From Mastigias papua (taxonomy: Eukaryota > Cnidaria > Scyphozoa > Rhizostomeae > Mastigiidae), in NCBI GenBank assembly GCA_964019165.1, contig OZ025274.1, positions 16,281,358 to 16,345,357 on the forward strand: a stretch of DNA of 64,000 bases, written 5' to 3'. Below the pieces are notes generated by a model. The model ran no database searches and was not told the origin of the DNA. It was given only the letters and a program-made list of their open reading frames with translations. Each line of letters opens with the position of its first letter. Positions within the stretch are counted from its first letter, which is position 1. The position numbers were made by a program, and so were the translations under genes. Positions 1-8,890 of this stretch are shown one piece after another.

Positions 1-107
1 TGAAGAAGACAATTTGTTACCAAAACGACATTTTAAGGAAAACAAGTAAGTTCAATCTAGTATTCACTTTTTCCATCTTTTTCTCTTGTTTATCGATTTG
101 CATCTTC

Positions 108-200
108 ATCAGTTCATCAGTAATGATTGAGGCGCAGCTCGAAACGTTTTAGAAATTTGAAGTTTTTCCTTGACTCCTATTCATTATTTACAAATTTCTG
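108..200 (+). repeat. short interspersed repeat, copy 1 (GAAACG hairpin)
   Basis: This stretch aligns by eye with 446-541: both begin ATCAGTT, carry a TGAT..GA box, a short stem-loop directly before GAAACG, and then a similar T-rich tail (AAGTTTTTCCTTGA here). The stem here is GAG/CTC, where the second copy has GGC/GCC. Both copies lie a short way upstream of a (TA)n tract, so the two segments look like diverged copies of one mobile or duplicated unit. The layout of a GA box, stem and GAAAC resembles a degenerate hammerhead core such as those in Penelope-like elements, but stems I and III are not evident. The element family is unassigned. The bases before it (1-107) show nothing I can annotate. 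Confidence 0.5.
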
Positions 201-254
201 AGTGTTTGAAGGGTTCAAAAATATACTTTCTTATATCATAGACGGTTCGATTGA

Positions 255-414
<160 letters not shown>

Positions 415-445
415 AATTGGTGTAATTTTATTTCTTGAATTCTTT

Positions 446-541
446 ATCAGTTATCTGATAAATGATGAAGGCCTGTGCCGAAACGTGTTAAAAGTTGGAG
501 TTTTTTCTTGAGGGTCTACTTATTTCTTTAAAAATTTCTTT
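446..541 (+). repeat. short interspersed repeat, copy 2 (GAAACG hairpin)
   Basis: Second copy of the unit at 108-200. It reads ATCAGTT, then TGATGAA, then a GGC/GCC stem with a 4-base CTGT loop, then GAAACG, then a T-rich tail similar to copy 1. The arms of the stem differ from copy 1 while pairing is kept, which hints at an RNA-structural constraint. As in copy 1, a (TA)n tract starts just downstream. If this was a hammerhead core, the first base of the expected CTGATGA box is A here, which should abolish cleavage. Confidence 0.5.
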
Positions 542-561
542 ATGATTGGAGCTATTTGAGT

Positions 562-744
<183 letters not shown>

Positions 745-1220
745 GGCACCCAAGAGTACCAGTTCTAGTCAGAGTGCAACAGCGGTCTGTCCTTTTGCCT
801 TGTGTTCTCTTTTGATTGAGCACTTTCTGATTTTTATTAAATTGTGATATTCCACCTTTTGACCTTTGCATTCTTCACTGTTCGAGCAGTTTTCGTACAC
901 TTGATGGATATCATGGGCGAACGCGGGCTAATGCTATTGTAGCTTGAGCGCCAGTCAGATTTATTGATTGTCTTCTAGGCAGTTTCCTAATCTCTTGTGT
1001 GGACTTTTCTAACCTTGTTCTAAGAGATGCAATACTTGTGTATTCAGCGGAACGGAGTTCACATTCCTCATAAAGCTATGCCCAATCGTTGTCTCATACT
1101 TTCCTACCCTATCGTGTAAGCCGTTCAATTATATTCATGACAGCTTTAATATTCCGAGCACTAATGAGCACTACTGGGTCCGTAAAATACCTGGATCTTA
1201 AACATCTAATCCATCAACTT
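745..1220. other. unannotated intergenic DNA
   Basis: No open frame of convincing composition, no recognisable RNA gene and no obvious repeat. The base composition is mixed, unlike the flanking TA tract. I see nothing that supports a gene here. Confidence 0.5.
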
Positions 1221-1400
1221 GTTCGAAAACATGATTGACACTAGTGCCCAATTCTGGCGGGAGCACTAGTGGATTTTGAAAACATGATCGACACTAGTGC
1301 TGAAGTCTGACAGCAACACTGGTGTGCTTTGAAAACGTGATTGACACTATTGCTCAGGTTTGGCGGGGCACTGGTTGATTTTTGAAAAGTTGGCACTGGC
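1221..1400. repeat. 53-bp hairpin minisatellite, about 3.4 copies
   Basis: GAAAAC or GAAAA recurs at 1225, 1278, 1331 and 1384, an exact 53-bp period. Each unit continues with a TGATTGACACTAGTG-type box, a spacer and an inverted GCACTAGTG-type box, so each unit can fold into a hairpin. In unit 1 the arms CACTAGTGCCC and GGGAGCACTAGTG pair with one bulged base. Units 2 and 3 are more diverged (CACTGGTG, CACTATTG) and unit 4 is truncated after GGCACTGG. It has no sequence similarity to the 107-bp satellite downstream. Confidence 0.85.
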
Positions 1401-1680
1401 TTCACCCAATAATAATGAAGTTCCACTAATCCTCTCGAATCCTGATCGTAGTCCTGTCAAACTCGAGCAAGAGGAATGCAACAGTAGTTCCGGTTTGGCC
1501 ACTTCCGTTCATCTCATTGTCGGCACTTGTAGTATTGTTCGAAATACTTTGACAAAATTGTTGAATAGCGTGTTTGCAGAAAGAAGAAACATTTTAGCAG
1601 CGAAGGTGTAAAGAGCACCAAGTGAAAGAGAGGTTGGAAAGGGAAAGCTTCAGTTGAAATATAACAGTTCTCAATTTCAC
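1401..1680. other. unannotated DNA upstream of the BEL/Pao insertion
   Basis: Short open frames on both strands show no recognisable domain and no codon signal I would trust. This is the left target flank of the retrotransposon. Confidence 0.45.
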
Positions 1681-1684
1681 GTAT
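1681..1684. other. left target-site duplication GTAT
   Basis: GTAT directly precedes the TG of the 5' LTR and recurs at 7796-7799 directly after the CA of the 3' LTR. If the LTR is counted from the next base, the match extends to 5 bp (GTATT), so a 4- or 5-bp duplication is equally consistent. Both fit BEL/Pao integration. Confidence 0.75.
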
Positions 1685-2045
1685 TGTCGGAAACTGACAG
1701 TACAGTAGCGGAAGAGGAAGGATATAAACCATTGTACCATTGTAATGCAAATTAGCTCGAGGGTGGAAGATTGCAAAATGGAGTATTAAGTGAGGGGACG
1801 AAACGGAGACGCATAATCTACAGCTGGCGACGTGATACTTGTGGCTGATCGGTTTGAGACATTTGTTTACATATATTGCGTTAACCTTTCGAATTTTAAA
1901 TATTCATCGTCTCTGTTTACCAAAATCTTCTGTTGTGATTTGTGGAGCGTTATTTGCTGGGAAGTTGGGATTTGCGCAGGCTTGTGAATAACCAAGAGCT
2001 CACATTGAATGATTAAATATTGTGGGGATCAACAAATTCACCACA
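1685..2045 (+). repeat. 5' LTR, 361 bp
   Basis: Starts TGTCGGAAACTGACA and ends ATTCACCACA, so it has TG..CA termini. It aligns along its length with 7032-7795 with scattered substitutions: about five in the first 50 bases, then a long nearly identical stretch from ACCATTGTACC through CAAAATGGAG. Relative to the 3' LTR it lacks the 381-bp segment that would follow GAAT at 1986-1989, plus about 16 bp near 1840 and 4 bp near 1789. No canonical TGG primer-binding site lies immediately after its end at 2046. Confidence 0.92.
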
Positions 2046-2109
2046 AAGTCGCATCACCGACGGGACTTATCAAGATTTAAGTTTTCCATTTGGTTATTAA
2101 AAGTGTTTC

Positions 2110-3543
2110 ATGGCGACGACGAGAGGCAAAACTAGAGAGTCAAACTGGCCTAGGCCAGACGATGATGGCGAGACAGGGGAGCCAGACGACGAAGGCGAGA
2201 AAGGGAGCCAAACGAGATTGAGAACATGAAGTCGTCGCTTAATTCGACCTTGCAAAAACTAAGCTATTACCACAAAGCTACCAGAGATATTCTACAAGCA
2301 AGTAAAGTTAACCAACTAAAGAGACAGTTTAATTTATTAAGAGCGAAAACAGAATTGGCCTATAATATAGTTCATGAAATACAAGGTTTGTGTATTGAGC
2401 AAAGACAAGATGAGATTGAAATTAATAACTGGTCAAAGGAAACGAATGCCCAAATACAGCCATTTGAGGATGGCATTTTTGAATTGGATTCCAAGCTACT
2501 TGAAGTTGAACAGAACAAACTTGAAAAGGAAAGATCTGGGCGACTCAAATTAGAAACTGAGATGAAAGAGAAGTTGAGGAAGGAAGAGAGAGAAGCCGAA
2601 GAAGCTAAGCTTGGGAGAAAAGAGAATTTTTCACTCGAACTTGAAGAGAAGAAATTAGAACTAGCGGAGAAAAAACGTTTACAAACAAAATTACCAGATC
2701 TTCAAATTTCAAAGTTTCAGGGAAATCATTTGGACTGGGTGAGGTTCTGGACTCTTTTTGAAACGCAAATAGACCAAGCAGCAATGAAAGAAGAAGCAAA
2801 GTTTTCTCATTTAAAAGAGCTTGTGGTACGTAAGGTTCGAGCACTCATTGATAAATTGCCGCCAGATGCTCAGGGCTACAGAAAAGCAAAAGCAATGCTA
2901 GAAGAGAGATTTGGAGATGTGTCTTAGGTAGTTAATGCGCATTTGCAACAAATTATGGATCTTCCTGTTAGTCATGGGGCTTCAAAGCCCAAAATACATA
3001 AGTTATATGGCCTGCTTCTATCTCATGTCTAAGTACTTGACACTCTGGGCAAGCTTGACCAAGTATCTGGAAATGTCAGAATGGTTCTAGACAAGCTGGA
3101 TGGCATTTGAGCAGACCTCACAAGAACAGACACAGGTTGGAAAAATTGGTCCTTTCAGGACCTCTTTTAAGCTATAAGACAGTGGGTAGATAGGAATCCC
3201 CTTCATATTAACGACAGAGATGGAAGATCATTCCCTAATGAAAACAAAAGAGAGAGAAACTTTAGCATACGTGACCAAAGCGAGCCAAACCAATGTGTCT
3301 ACTGTACAAACACAGATCATAAGGGGACAGATTGTAGCCAAGTTAAGACGACAGAGGATAGGAGAAAGATCCTAAACCAGAAAACTATGCTTTAACTGTG
3401 CTGGTGGAAAGCATCGAGCTAATGATTGTCGAAGTAAACTCAGCTGTAGAATCTGTCAACGGAGACATCACTTTTCAAAATGTGATTGGAGAGAAAGCAA
3501 TCAAGTACTAACTGCAACTGAAAGTAGACATGTTATACATCCA
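2110..3543 (+). pseudogene. gag: BEL/Pao gag pseudogene (coiled coil, DUF1759, zinc knuckles)
   Basis: Encodes the capsid/nucleocapsid precursor of the element. The likely start is ATG 2110 (MATTRGKTRES...), whose frame ends after 39 codons at TGA 2227-2229. That stop overlaps ATG 2226, where a second frame takes over, so one frameshift probably separates them. The frame from 2226 has a Lys/Glu-rich coiled coil (about residues 35-155), then DUF1759 from about residue 155 (KFQGNHLDWVRFW). It stops at TAG 2925-2927 but continues in the same frame with clear gag character through TAA 3030, TGA 3108 and TAA 3168. A CCHC knuckle (CVYC....H....C) starts at 3294. A frameshift near 3381-3388 moves to the frame holding a second knuckle (CFNC....H....C from 3388) and a third (CRIC, about 3453). 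The same frame runs on into protease. Confidence 0.9.
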
Positions 3544-3546
3544 GTA

Positions 3547-4592
3547 GTGATGGTAAAAATTCAAGGAACAAAATGTAGAGCTCTTTTGGATACAGGGGCA
3601 AGTAATTCATATATGTCTTCTACACTAGTAGACATGATTAATAAAGAGCCAGTGAGACAGGAATCCAAGACTGTAGAAATGATTTTTCAGAATACTACAA
3701 GAACAATTAAGGTTTATGATGTTGAGCTGACAGGACTGAATAGTGATTTAAAAGCCAAATTGGAGATGAATAGAATTGAAAGGAAAGTTCTATTGACCAT
3801 ACCAAACCCACATTACAGCAAGGTGATTGCTGGAAACCCACATCTACATGGAATAAAAATAGATGACAATGATCGGAAGGAGATTCTGCCTATTCATGCA
3901 ATCTTAGGGGCAAGTGAGTATGCCCTCATTAAGACACAGATACCTGCAAGGGTTGGTGAAATGGGGAAACCTGTTGCTGAGAAAACAAAACTGGGATGGG
4001 TAATTATGTCGCCTGGCCAAGGAAATGTTCAGACATCATTAATGATGGCAAATAACACTCAAGAAGATTATATGCAGATGTGCAATTTGGATGTATTAGG
4101 TTTGGAGGATAAGCCTGGAGGTGACCAACTTGCAGTGTACCAAGACTTCAAAGATCAGTTAGTCCAAAGACCTGATGGAAGATACGAAACATCTTTACCT
4201 TGGAAAGCAAACCATCCAGACTACCTGCAAACTTTGCAGTTGCAGAGGCTAGATTCAACTCTCTAAAGAGGAAATTGGAAAACCAACCTGAGATGTACAA
4301 AACCTATGATGACGTAATAAGAAAACAAATCAAAGAAGGAATTGTTGAAATTGCACCACAGAGATCAGAAAGGAAAGAACACTACATACCACACAAACCA
4401 GTGATCAAAGAAACAGCTGAGACAACAAAACTATGTATTGTGTATGACGCGTCTGCGAAGGCAAACGATAAGTCTCCTTCACTCAATGAATGCCTCGAAA
4501 ATTGGGCCACCGCTTCAGAGAAAGATCCTGGATATTCTACTCAGAGCAAGAGAGATCTTAGTGCAATAGAGCAATAGAGATAGAGTTATCTT
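3547..4592 (+). pseudogene. pol: BEL/Pao protease and N-terminal RT pseudogene
   Basis: The aspartic protease (DUF1758/A17-like) has its active site LLDTGAS with Asp at about residue 15 from 3547. The first frame then runs into the RT N-terminal region and stops at 4266. A frameshift near 4220 moves the coding sense to the frame read from 4200 (EARFNSLKRKLE, IVYDASA; about 4437-4454). A second frameshift at the AAAA run near 4497 restores the family-typical GPPLQRKILDILLRARE stretch, which ends at a TAG near 4570. The RT motif A aspartate and the YxDD box are missing; see the junction at 4555-4592. VYDASA is the conserved nucleotide-binding motif just before the lost core. The protease frame is intact, but the gag-pol chain is broken on both sides. 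Confidence 0.9.
4555..4592 (+). other. internal deletion junction in RT
   Basis: Upstream sequence is RT before motif A (ILLRARE). Directly downstream is VIFRDICDKKLLWD, which in BEL/Pao lies well after the YxDD box, in the RT-RNase H connection. From the usual spacing of these motifs roughly 0.9-1 kb is missing, including both catalytic aspartate motifs. The junction holds short repeated purine-rich words (AGAGCAA.., GCAATAGAG), which fits microhomology-mediated loss. The exact breakpoints cannot be fixed without an intact relative. Confidence 0.75.
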
Positions 4593-5146
4593 CAGAGACA
4601 TTTGTGACAAGAAGCTGTTGTGGGATAGTGAGCTTTCCGAAGAGCTAAGAAAGCGATAGAATAAATGGATCAACTGTCTACCAAGTAGAGTTGATATTCC
4701 AAGATCTATCAACTTAAAGAGGGAGAGCCTAACTTCTGTGGAACATCACGGATTTGCGGACACAAGTAATTTTGGTTACTGTGCTGTTGTTTACACAGTC
4801 GTCTTTCAAGAAGAAACTATAAATCAAAGTATCTTGGTATCAAAAACACGCTTAACGAGGCTTAACTATTCCATGACTTGAACTGGTTGCCTATCACATG
4901 GTTGTAAATTTGCTCGATAGCACATTGAAAGCTCTTGAACGTTATCCAGTTTCCAAGATTTATGCCTGGACTAACTCTTCGGTGTGTCTGCACTGGATAA
5001 GAGGTAGTGGAGAGTACAAACAGTTTGTTAATATTCGTGTCAAAAATATCAAGGAAAAATAATTTACTTGGAGGCATGTCCCAACTGACGAGAATCTTGC
5101 GGACATAGGGAGTCATGGAACAGCTAACATCAGAGGTGAGAAATAG
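4588..5146 (+). pseudogene. pol: BEL/Pao RT connection and RNase H pseudogene
   Basis: The frame beginning VIFRDICDKK carries the family pattern of SELSEELRKR, a TAG near 4651, then RSINLKRESL and an RNase H-like GFADTSNFGYCAVVY segment. A frameshift near 4862-4868 moves to the frame with LELVAYHM, where TGA 4874-4876 replaces the arginine codon of the usual IPRLE; this fits CGA to TGA, a CpG transition. It then reads AWTNSSVCLHWIRG; the usual aspartate of the W-(S/T)-D-S motif is Asn here (AAC, a single G-to-A change from GAC). TAA 5060-5062 and TAG 5144-5146 interrupt the same frame, with RHVPTDENLADIGS between them. The RNase H fold is recognisable but catalytically broken by both stops and the D-to-N change. 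Confidence 0.85.
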
Positions 5147-6834
5147 GTGAGGGGCCCTTTATGGCTTCAGTCACCATATACATGGCCTGAGAACATTATA
5201 ACAAAGTCAACCAAAGAAACAGATGCTGAGAAAAGGCTCATTAGAGAGGTAATGAAGGCCTGCACTGAAAGAGCACATGATAGTATAGATAACCTGACTG
5301 AAAAGAGGTCAATTATGGAAACAGCAAGAGTCCTAGCTTGGGTCAAAAGATTTATTGAGAAATGTATGTGGGCTAAAGTGAACAATTGTCCTTTGACCAT
5401 TGATGAAATTGGAAGACAACAGAAATTCTTAATCCGACGAGCTCAACAAGATGCGAGGAAGACCCAGCAATTTGAAGGGGATGCAAAGACCCTTAACTTG
5501 CAAGAAAAAGATGGAATATACATCTGCAAAGGGCGAATTCAAGGTGAATATCCCATATATCTTCCCTTCAGTCGAAAGATGACAGAGAAAATTATTGAAC
5601 ATGCACATAAAGAGACCTTACACTGGGGAGTGGCCCTTACAATGGCAGAAGTTCGTGAAGACTTCTGGATTCCGAAACTACGGAGTATGGTAAAGCGAAT
5701 CAGAAAGAACTGCTATGGCTGTAAGAGATTTCAAGTAAAACCTGCGCCCACACCACCACCAGGAAGTTTACCTCGTGAAAGAACAGAAGGAAATATGCCA
5801 TTTACTGTAATTGGAGTGGATTTTGCAAGACCAATCAAGTGCAAGAGTAGAGGTAAATCTGAGATCAAAGCGTAGATAATTCTGTATACATGCGCCCTTA
5901 CAAGAGGTGTTCACATGGAGCTATTGTCCAATTCTCTTGTAAACTGTTTCTGTCTAATTTTATGCATTTCATATCATTTCATATTAGTATTATGGTATTA
6001 TGGTATTATGGTATTATAGTACTATGGTATTATGGCATTATGGTATTATAGTATTATGGTATTATAGTACTATGGTATTATGGCATTATGGTATTTTATA
6101 TATGCAAAGGGTAGATCATCAAAGGTAATCTCAGACAACGGCAGTGCATTTATAGCGGCATCAAAATGGATCAGAAATGTGAGGAAGGCCGAGAAGATGC
6201 ATGGTTATACAGCAAAGCAAAGGATACATTGGCAATTTAATTTGAGTCGAGCAAGCTGGTGGGGCGGGATATTTGAAAGAATGATTAGTATGGTGAAAAC
6301 AGCACTCTATAAAGCCGTTGGTTCTGCAAAACTTACATTCAGTGAATTACAAGAGGTAGTGCTTGATATTCAAATTGTTCTAAACAACCGGCCACTAACA
6401 TACTGCGAAGATGATATAGAAATGCCATTGCTAACACCCAACCTTATGATCTTTGGGAAATCTAATTACTTATTAAATGAAGATCCTTCTGATATCGAGC
6501 CTGGAGATCTTAGAAAGAGAGCAAAGTATATAATGAAATGTAAAGAAGTGCTTTGGAAAGATGGTATGCAAAGTACCTCAAAGCACTTCGAGAGAGGCAT
6601 AATAATGCTCATTCTGGAAAGAGAGCTGACCTAAGAGTAGGTCATGTGGTCTTGATAAAAGGAGATGAGAAGAATCGTGCCCATTGAAAAATTGGAATTG
6701 TTCATCAACTTATAAAGGGTAGAGACAATGAGATACGTGCAGCAAAGTTAAAAGCAGGCTAGTCATTTCTTGACCGTCCAATTCAATTCCTTTATCCAAT
6801 GGAACTCCACTGTGATGAGGTAGAACAAGTAGTA
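5147..6834 (+). pseudogene. pol: BEL/Pao integrase pseudogene
   Basis: The frame continues from RNase H. A linker of about 140 residues precedes the HHCC zinc finger (residues H152/H154 or H159, then C189 and C192 counted from 5147). The catalytic core follows: first Asp in VIGVDFARP (residue 225), TAG 5873-5875 soon after, then CALTRGVHMELLS in the same frame. An 8-bp-unit microsatellite (5985-6096) interrupts the core. Coding resumes at FIYAKGRSSKVISDNG (second Asp near 6134), NNRPLTY and GGIFER (catalytic Glu near 6275). A frameshift near 6560 moves to the C-terminal frame (WYAKYLKALRERH, DLRVGHVVLI). That frame has TGA 6685-6687 where Trp is expected and TAG 6760-6762, then RPIQFLYPME. 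All three D,D,E residues survive, but the protein cannot be made. Confidence 0.9.
5985..6096 (+). repeat. GGTATTAT microsatellite inside integrase
   Basis: About fourteen units of an 8-bp motif GGTATTAT with variants GGCATTAT, AGTATTAT and AGTACTAT. A larger period is visible: the run of five variants ending GGCATTAT occurs twice (around 6009-6040 and 6057-6090). The motif length is not a multiple of three and the tract brings stops in several frames. It sits between the first and second integrase Asp motifs, and the 40 bp before it (5943-5984, ATTTCATATC-type words) also look non-coding. Confidence 0.9.
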
Positions 6835-6864
6835 GAGCAACCACAGCCAAAAGATTTAAATGTA

Positions 6865-6920
6865 CAGGCCAAAGAGTTCAGGCCGTAGAGTTCAGGCCAA
6901 AGAGTTCAGGCCAAAGAGAA
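6865..6920 (+). repeat. 14-bp tandem repeat, 4 copies
   Basis: CAGGCCAAAGAGTT at 6865, 6879 (with GT for AA), 6893 and 6907 (ending GAA). It lies in the C-terminal tail after integrase. The unit is not a multiple of three, so each unit shifts frame. It probably arose by local slippage after or near the death of the element. The rest of 6835-7018 shows no other feature. Confidence 0.9.
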
Positions 6921-7018
6921 AGGCAGCTGTCGACACGTCCAACAACATTCCAGGGACATTGGATTATGAAGCGGATGAGACTGTGTAACATTCATATATA
7001 CCACTTCCAGCGGCATAT

Positions 7019-7031
7019 AGGGGGAGGATTT
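7019..7031 (+). promoter_or_regulatory. polypurine tract
   Basis: AGGGGGAGGA followed by TTT lies directly before the TGTCGG of the 3' LTR. In LTR retrotransposons this purine run resists RNase H and primes plus-strand synthesis. Its position fixes the 3' LTR start at 7032. Confidence 0.85.
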
Positions 7032-7795
7032 TGTCGGAAACTGACGGTGCAATAGCGGAAGAGGAAGGACTTAAACCATTGTACCATTGTAATGCAAATT
7101 AGCTCGAGGGTGGAAGATTGCAAAATGGAGTATTAATTAAGTGAGGGGACGAAAAGGAGACGCGTAATCTACAGCTGGCGACGTGATACAAGTGAAAGGT
7201 GAACTTGTTGCTGATCGGTTTGAGACATTTGTTTACATATATTGCGTTAATCTTTGGAATTTTTTAAATATTCATCGTCTCTGTTTATCGAAATCTTCTG
7301 TTGTGATTTGTCGAGCATTATCTGCTGGGAAGTTGGGACTTGCGAAGGGCTTGTGAATTGTGGAGAAACTTCTGATACCCGTCTTGCTTTGGCCCTGTTG
7401 TATACCAGAGTTCTCAGAGACACCAAAAGGACTCGCGTTGTAATTTTATAACGTGTAATGATAATCCATATCAGTAAGGCTGAAACTCCTTACCCAACCA
7501 GCGTACCGACCAACCTAACTACTACTGAGTTTGAACACTGTATTTATGTGTTTCTACCTACTATAATTAAGTATTACATCATGTATAAAATAGGGTAAAG
7601 ATTACGTAGTTGCTATTCCTAGGGGATTAATTTCCTTAGTAACGTAACAACAACATTGCAACATCGATCATTACATCGTTTCTAATAATGTTTGTGATCT
7701 AAGAATTAAATCAATCAAATTACATAATTATCACAGAATAACCAAGAACTCACATTAAGTGATTAAATATTGTGGGGATCAACAAATTCACCACA
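7032..7795 (+). repeat. 3' LTR, 764 bp
   Basis: Matches the 5' LTR from TGTCGGAAACTGAC to ATTCACCACA, with substitutions and three length differences: an extra AATT near 7136, about 16 extra bases around 7189-7205 and the 381-bp segment at 7359-7739. The two LTRs of one element are identical at insertion, so the mismatches show an old insertion. The 764-bp form is probably closer to the original LTR if the 5' copy suffered a deletion. Confidence 0.92.
7359..7739 (+). other. 381-bp segment present only in the 3' LTR
   Basis: Both ends carry GAAT: 7355-7358 before it and 7736-7739 at its end. The 5' LTR has a single GAAT (1986-1989) at the matching point. Either 381 bp were lost from the 5' LTR between the two GAAT words, or a 377-bp sequence was inserted into the 3' LTR with a 4-bp duplication. 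The inner ends read TGTGG and TCACA, a weak 5-bp inverted repeat at best, so deletion is the simpler reading. No transposase-like frame is visible. Confidence 0.8.
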
Positions 7796-7799
7796 GTAT
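7796..7799. other. right target-site duplication GTAT
   Basis: GTAT directly after the terminal CA of the 3' LTR, matching 1681-1684. Confidence 0.75.
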
Positions 7800-8578
7800 T
7801 TCAAACTTAAAGACTCTGCAGACTACAGGCCAAGTACCAGGTTTCATATTTCATATATCATGCATGCCTTCTCTCAGGAACTCTAATTTGTAAGCAACAT
7901 GATTTTCTAAAGTGATGAGTTGCGACCAAGAATTAAACAAAGGACTGTTTATGTTCTGCAAATGCTTTTCAATGGGTACTCTAGGGGGCACACTGGTTGT
8001 CTATTCAGGACTGGGGATAAATATGTGTATATATGGCAGGATTTTTGCGACTTTTATAATACAAAATGTTTTAAAAGATACTTTCTCCATCAGGAGTGTA
8101 ATGGTCTTGCCACTTGAAATTTCAGTAGTTTATAAAATAGTCTTTGGCAGAAAAATGATCCCCTGTGTACTCCGAATTTTGGGTGTGGGTGCAACGATTT
8201 GTTTTTCTTCAATTAGATATATGGTTTTAAGTTAATGACCACGCCCAGCCAACTTTTGACTGCACCCTCTTATAGAATTACAAGTTGATTGGTGCTCAAC
8301 TGAAGTAGGATTAGTTTATCCATTACTAATGATTTTGATTGCTGTTTCTCCTGATATTTTTTTGCAGATGATCTGTTTCAATAACAGCATTCTTGAAGTG
8401 ATTTTTCGATTCGTCACAGTGGGTCCTCTTTCTACTGTATGCTTAGAAGCTATTTCATCTCACTGTATGTCTTTACTTATGAATTTTTTCTCAATACTGT
8501 TTAAATGGAAACACATCTATTCACAAGAATATTTATCTGTGTTTAATCTCTTCCTAATTTCTAACTGTCATATCAGAA
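7800..8578. other. unannotated DNA between the element and the LINE fragment
   Basis: AT-rich sequence. A plus-strand frame from 7920 reads 65 codons and then continues past stops with a cysteine- and aromatic-rich composition (to about 8210). I cannot assign it to a family. A 3' splice-site-like pyrimidine tract ending TTTTTTTGCAG lies near 8355-8368, but no matching exon is recognisable. No gene is supported. Confidence 0.4.
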
Positions 8579-8719
8579 TACAGAGATGACACAACAACTA
8601 TCCCTCTCTCTTCATAACGCATTGATGACCTACAGAATGACCTACACTTAGATCTTTTGAAGCTACAAGGTTTGCTGCATAGGAACAAACTTTCTCTGAA
8701 CGTTGTGAAAACACGACAC
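8579..8719 (+). pseudogene. LINE reverse transcriptase fragment
   Basis: The frame from 8579 reads YRDDTTT, a TAA near 8606, then RIDDLQNDL...LLHRNKLSLNVVKT. This is the familiar non-LTR RT pattern of a YADDT catalytic box, then a DLQ..L helix, then an N(K/R)L(S/T)LN..KT motif. The catalytic box has Arg at the second position (YRDD), which departs from the usual YADD. About 47 codons are recognisable, with no RT fingers upstream and no convincing continuation downstream. The clade cannot be called from so little. It ends about 190 bp before the satellite array. Confidence 0.7.
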
Positions 8720-8890
8720 GTTATGCCAGCAAAGCTTTCTCTATACTTAAAATGGATGCAGGCTATAGCGATTATAATTTGGTACCTCATGCCTACGACC
8801 TTCGGCTACCCTATGAAGTACAGACAGCGGATACTCGTTCAGTCATTAACACTAAGGCCATTATGCACTTTGAGTCAGAAGTATTACATA
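8720..8890. other. transition DNA before the satellite
   Basis: No recognisable gene. A plus-strand frame near 8731-8925 has no stop for about 60 codons (MDAGYSDYNLVPHAY from 8752), but I do not recognise it and it runs straight into satellite sequence, so a gene is not supported. Confidence 0.4.

Larger units (their letters stand above)
1685..7795 (+). mobile_element. degenerate BEL/Pao LTR retrotransposon
   Basis: A full-span element: 5' LTR (1685-2045), gag, protease, RT, RNase H and integrase in BEL/Pao order, a polypurine tract (7019-7028), a 3' LTR (7032-7795) and a target duplication. The family is supported by the DUF1759 gag domain, the LLDTGAS protease, the VYDASA and FRDIC motifs of the RT region, the HHCC integrase finger and the D,D,E core. 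The 6.1-kb length includes the longer 3' LTR; the RT core deletion of roughly 1 kb makes the body short for the family. At least eleven in-frame stops and about five frameshifts are visible. It cannot move by itself. Confidence 0.95.

Noticed and set aside
1360..1611. 83-codon plus-strand open frame
   Set aside because: It starts inside the 53-bp minisatellite, has no recognisable domain and is overlapped by frames of similar quality on the other strand.
2111..2128. Primer-binding site TGGCGACGACGAGAGG
   Set aside because: It looks like a TGG-type PBS but lies 65 bp beyond the LTR end and overlaps the likely gag start codon. A similar TGGCGACGTGA word occurs inside both LTRs. Not called.
4862..5116. 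84-codon minus-strand frame
   Set aside because: Antisense shadow of the RNase H region, where the plus strand has clear BEL/Pao motifs.
7359..7739. MITE or DNA transposon inside the 3' LTR
   Set aside because: The 4-bp GAAT repeats fit, but the terminal inverted repeat is at most 5 bp (TGTGG/TCACA) and deletion from the other LTR explains the difference equally well. Kept as a finding, not annotated as an element.
7912..8235. 107-codon plus-strand open frame
   Set aside because: AT-rich hydrophobic translation with no recognisable family. An alternative frame there looks equally gene-like but contains stops.
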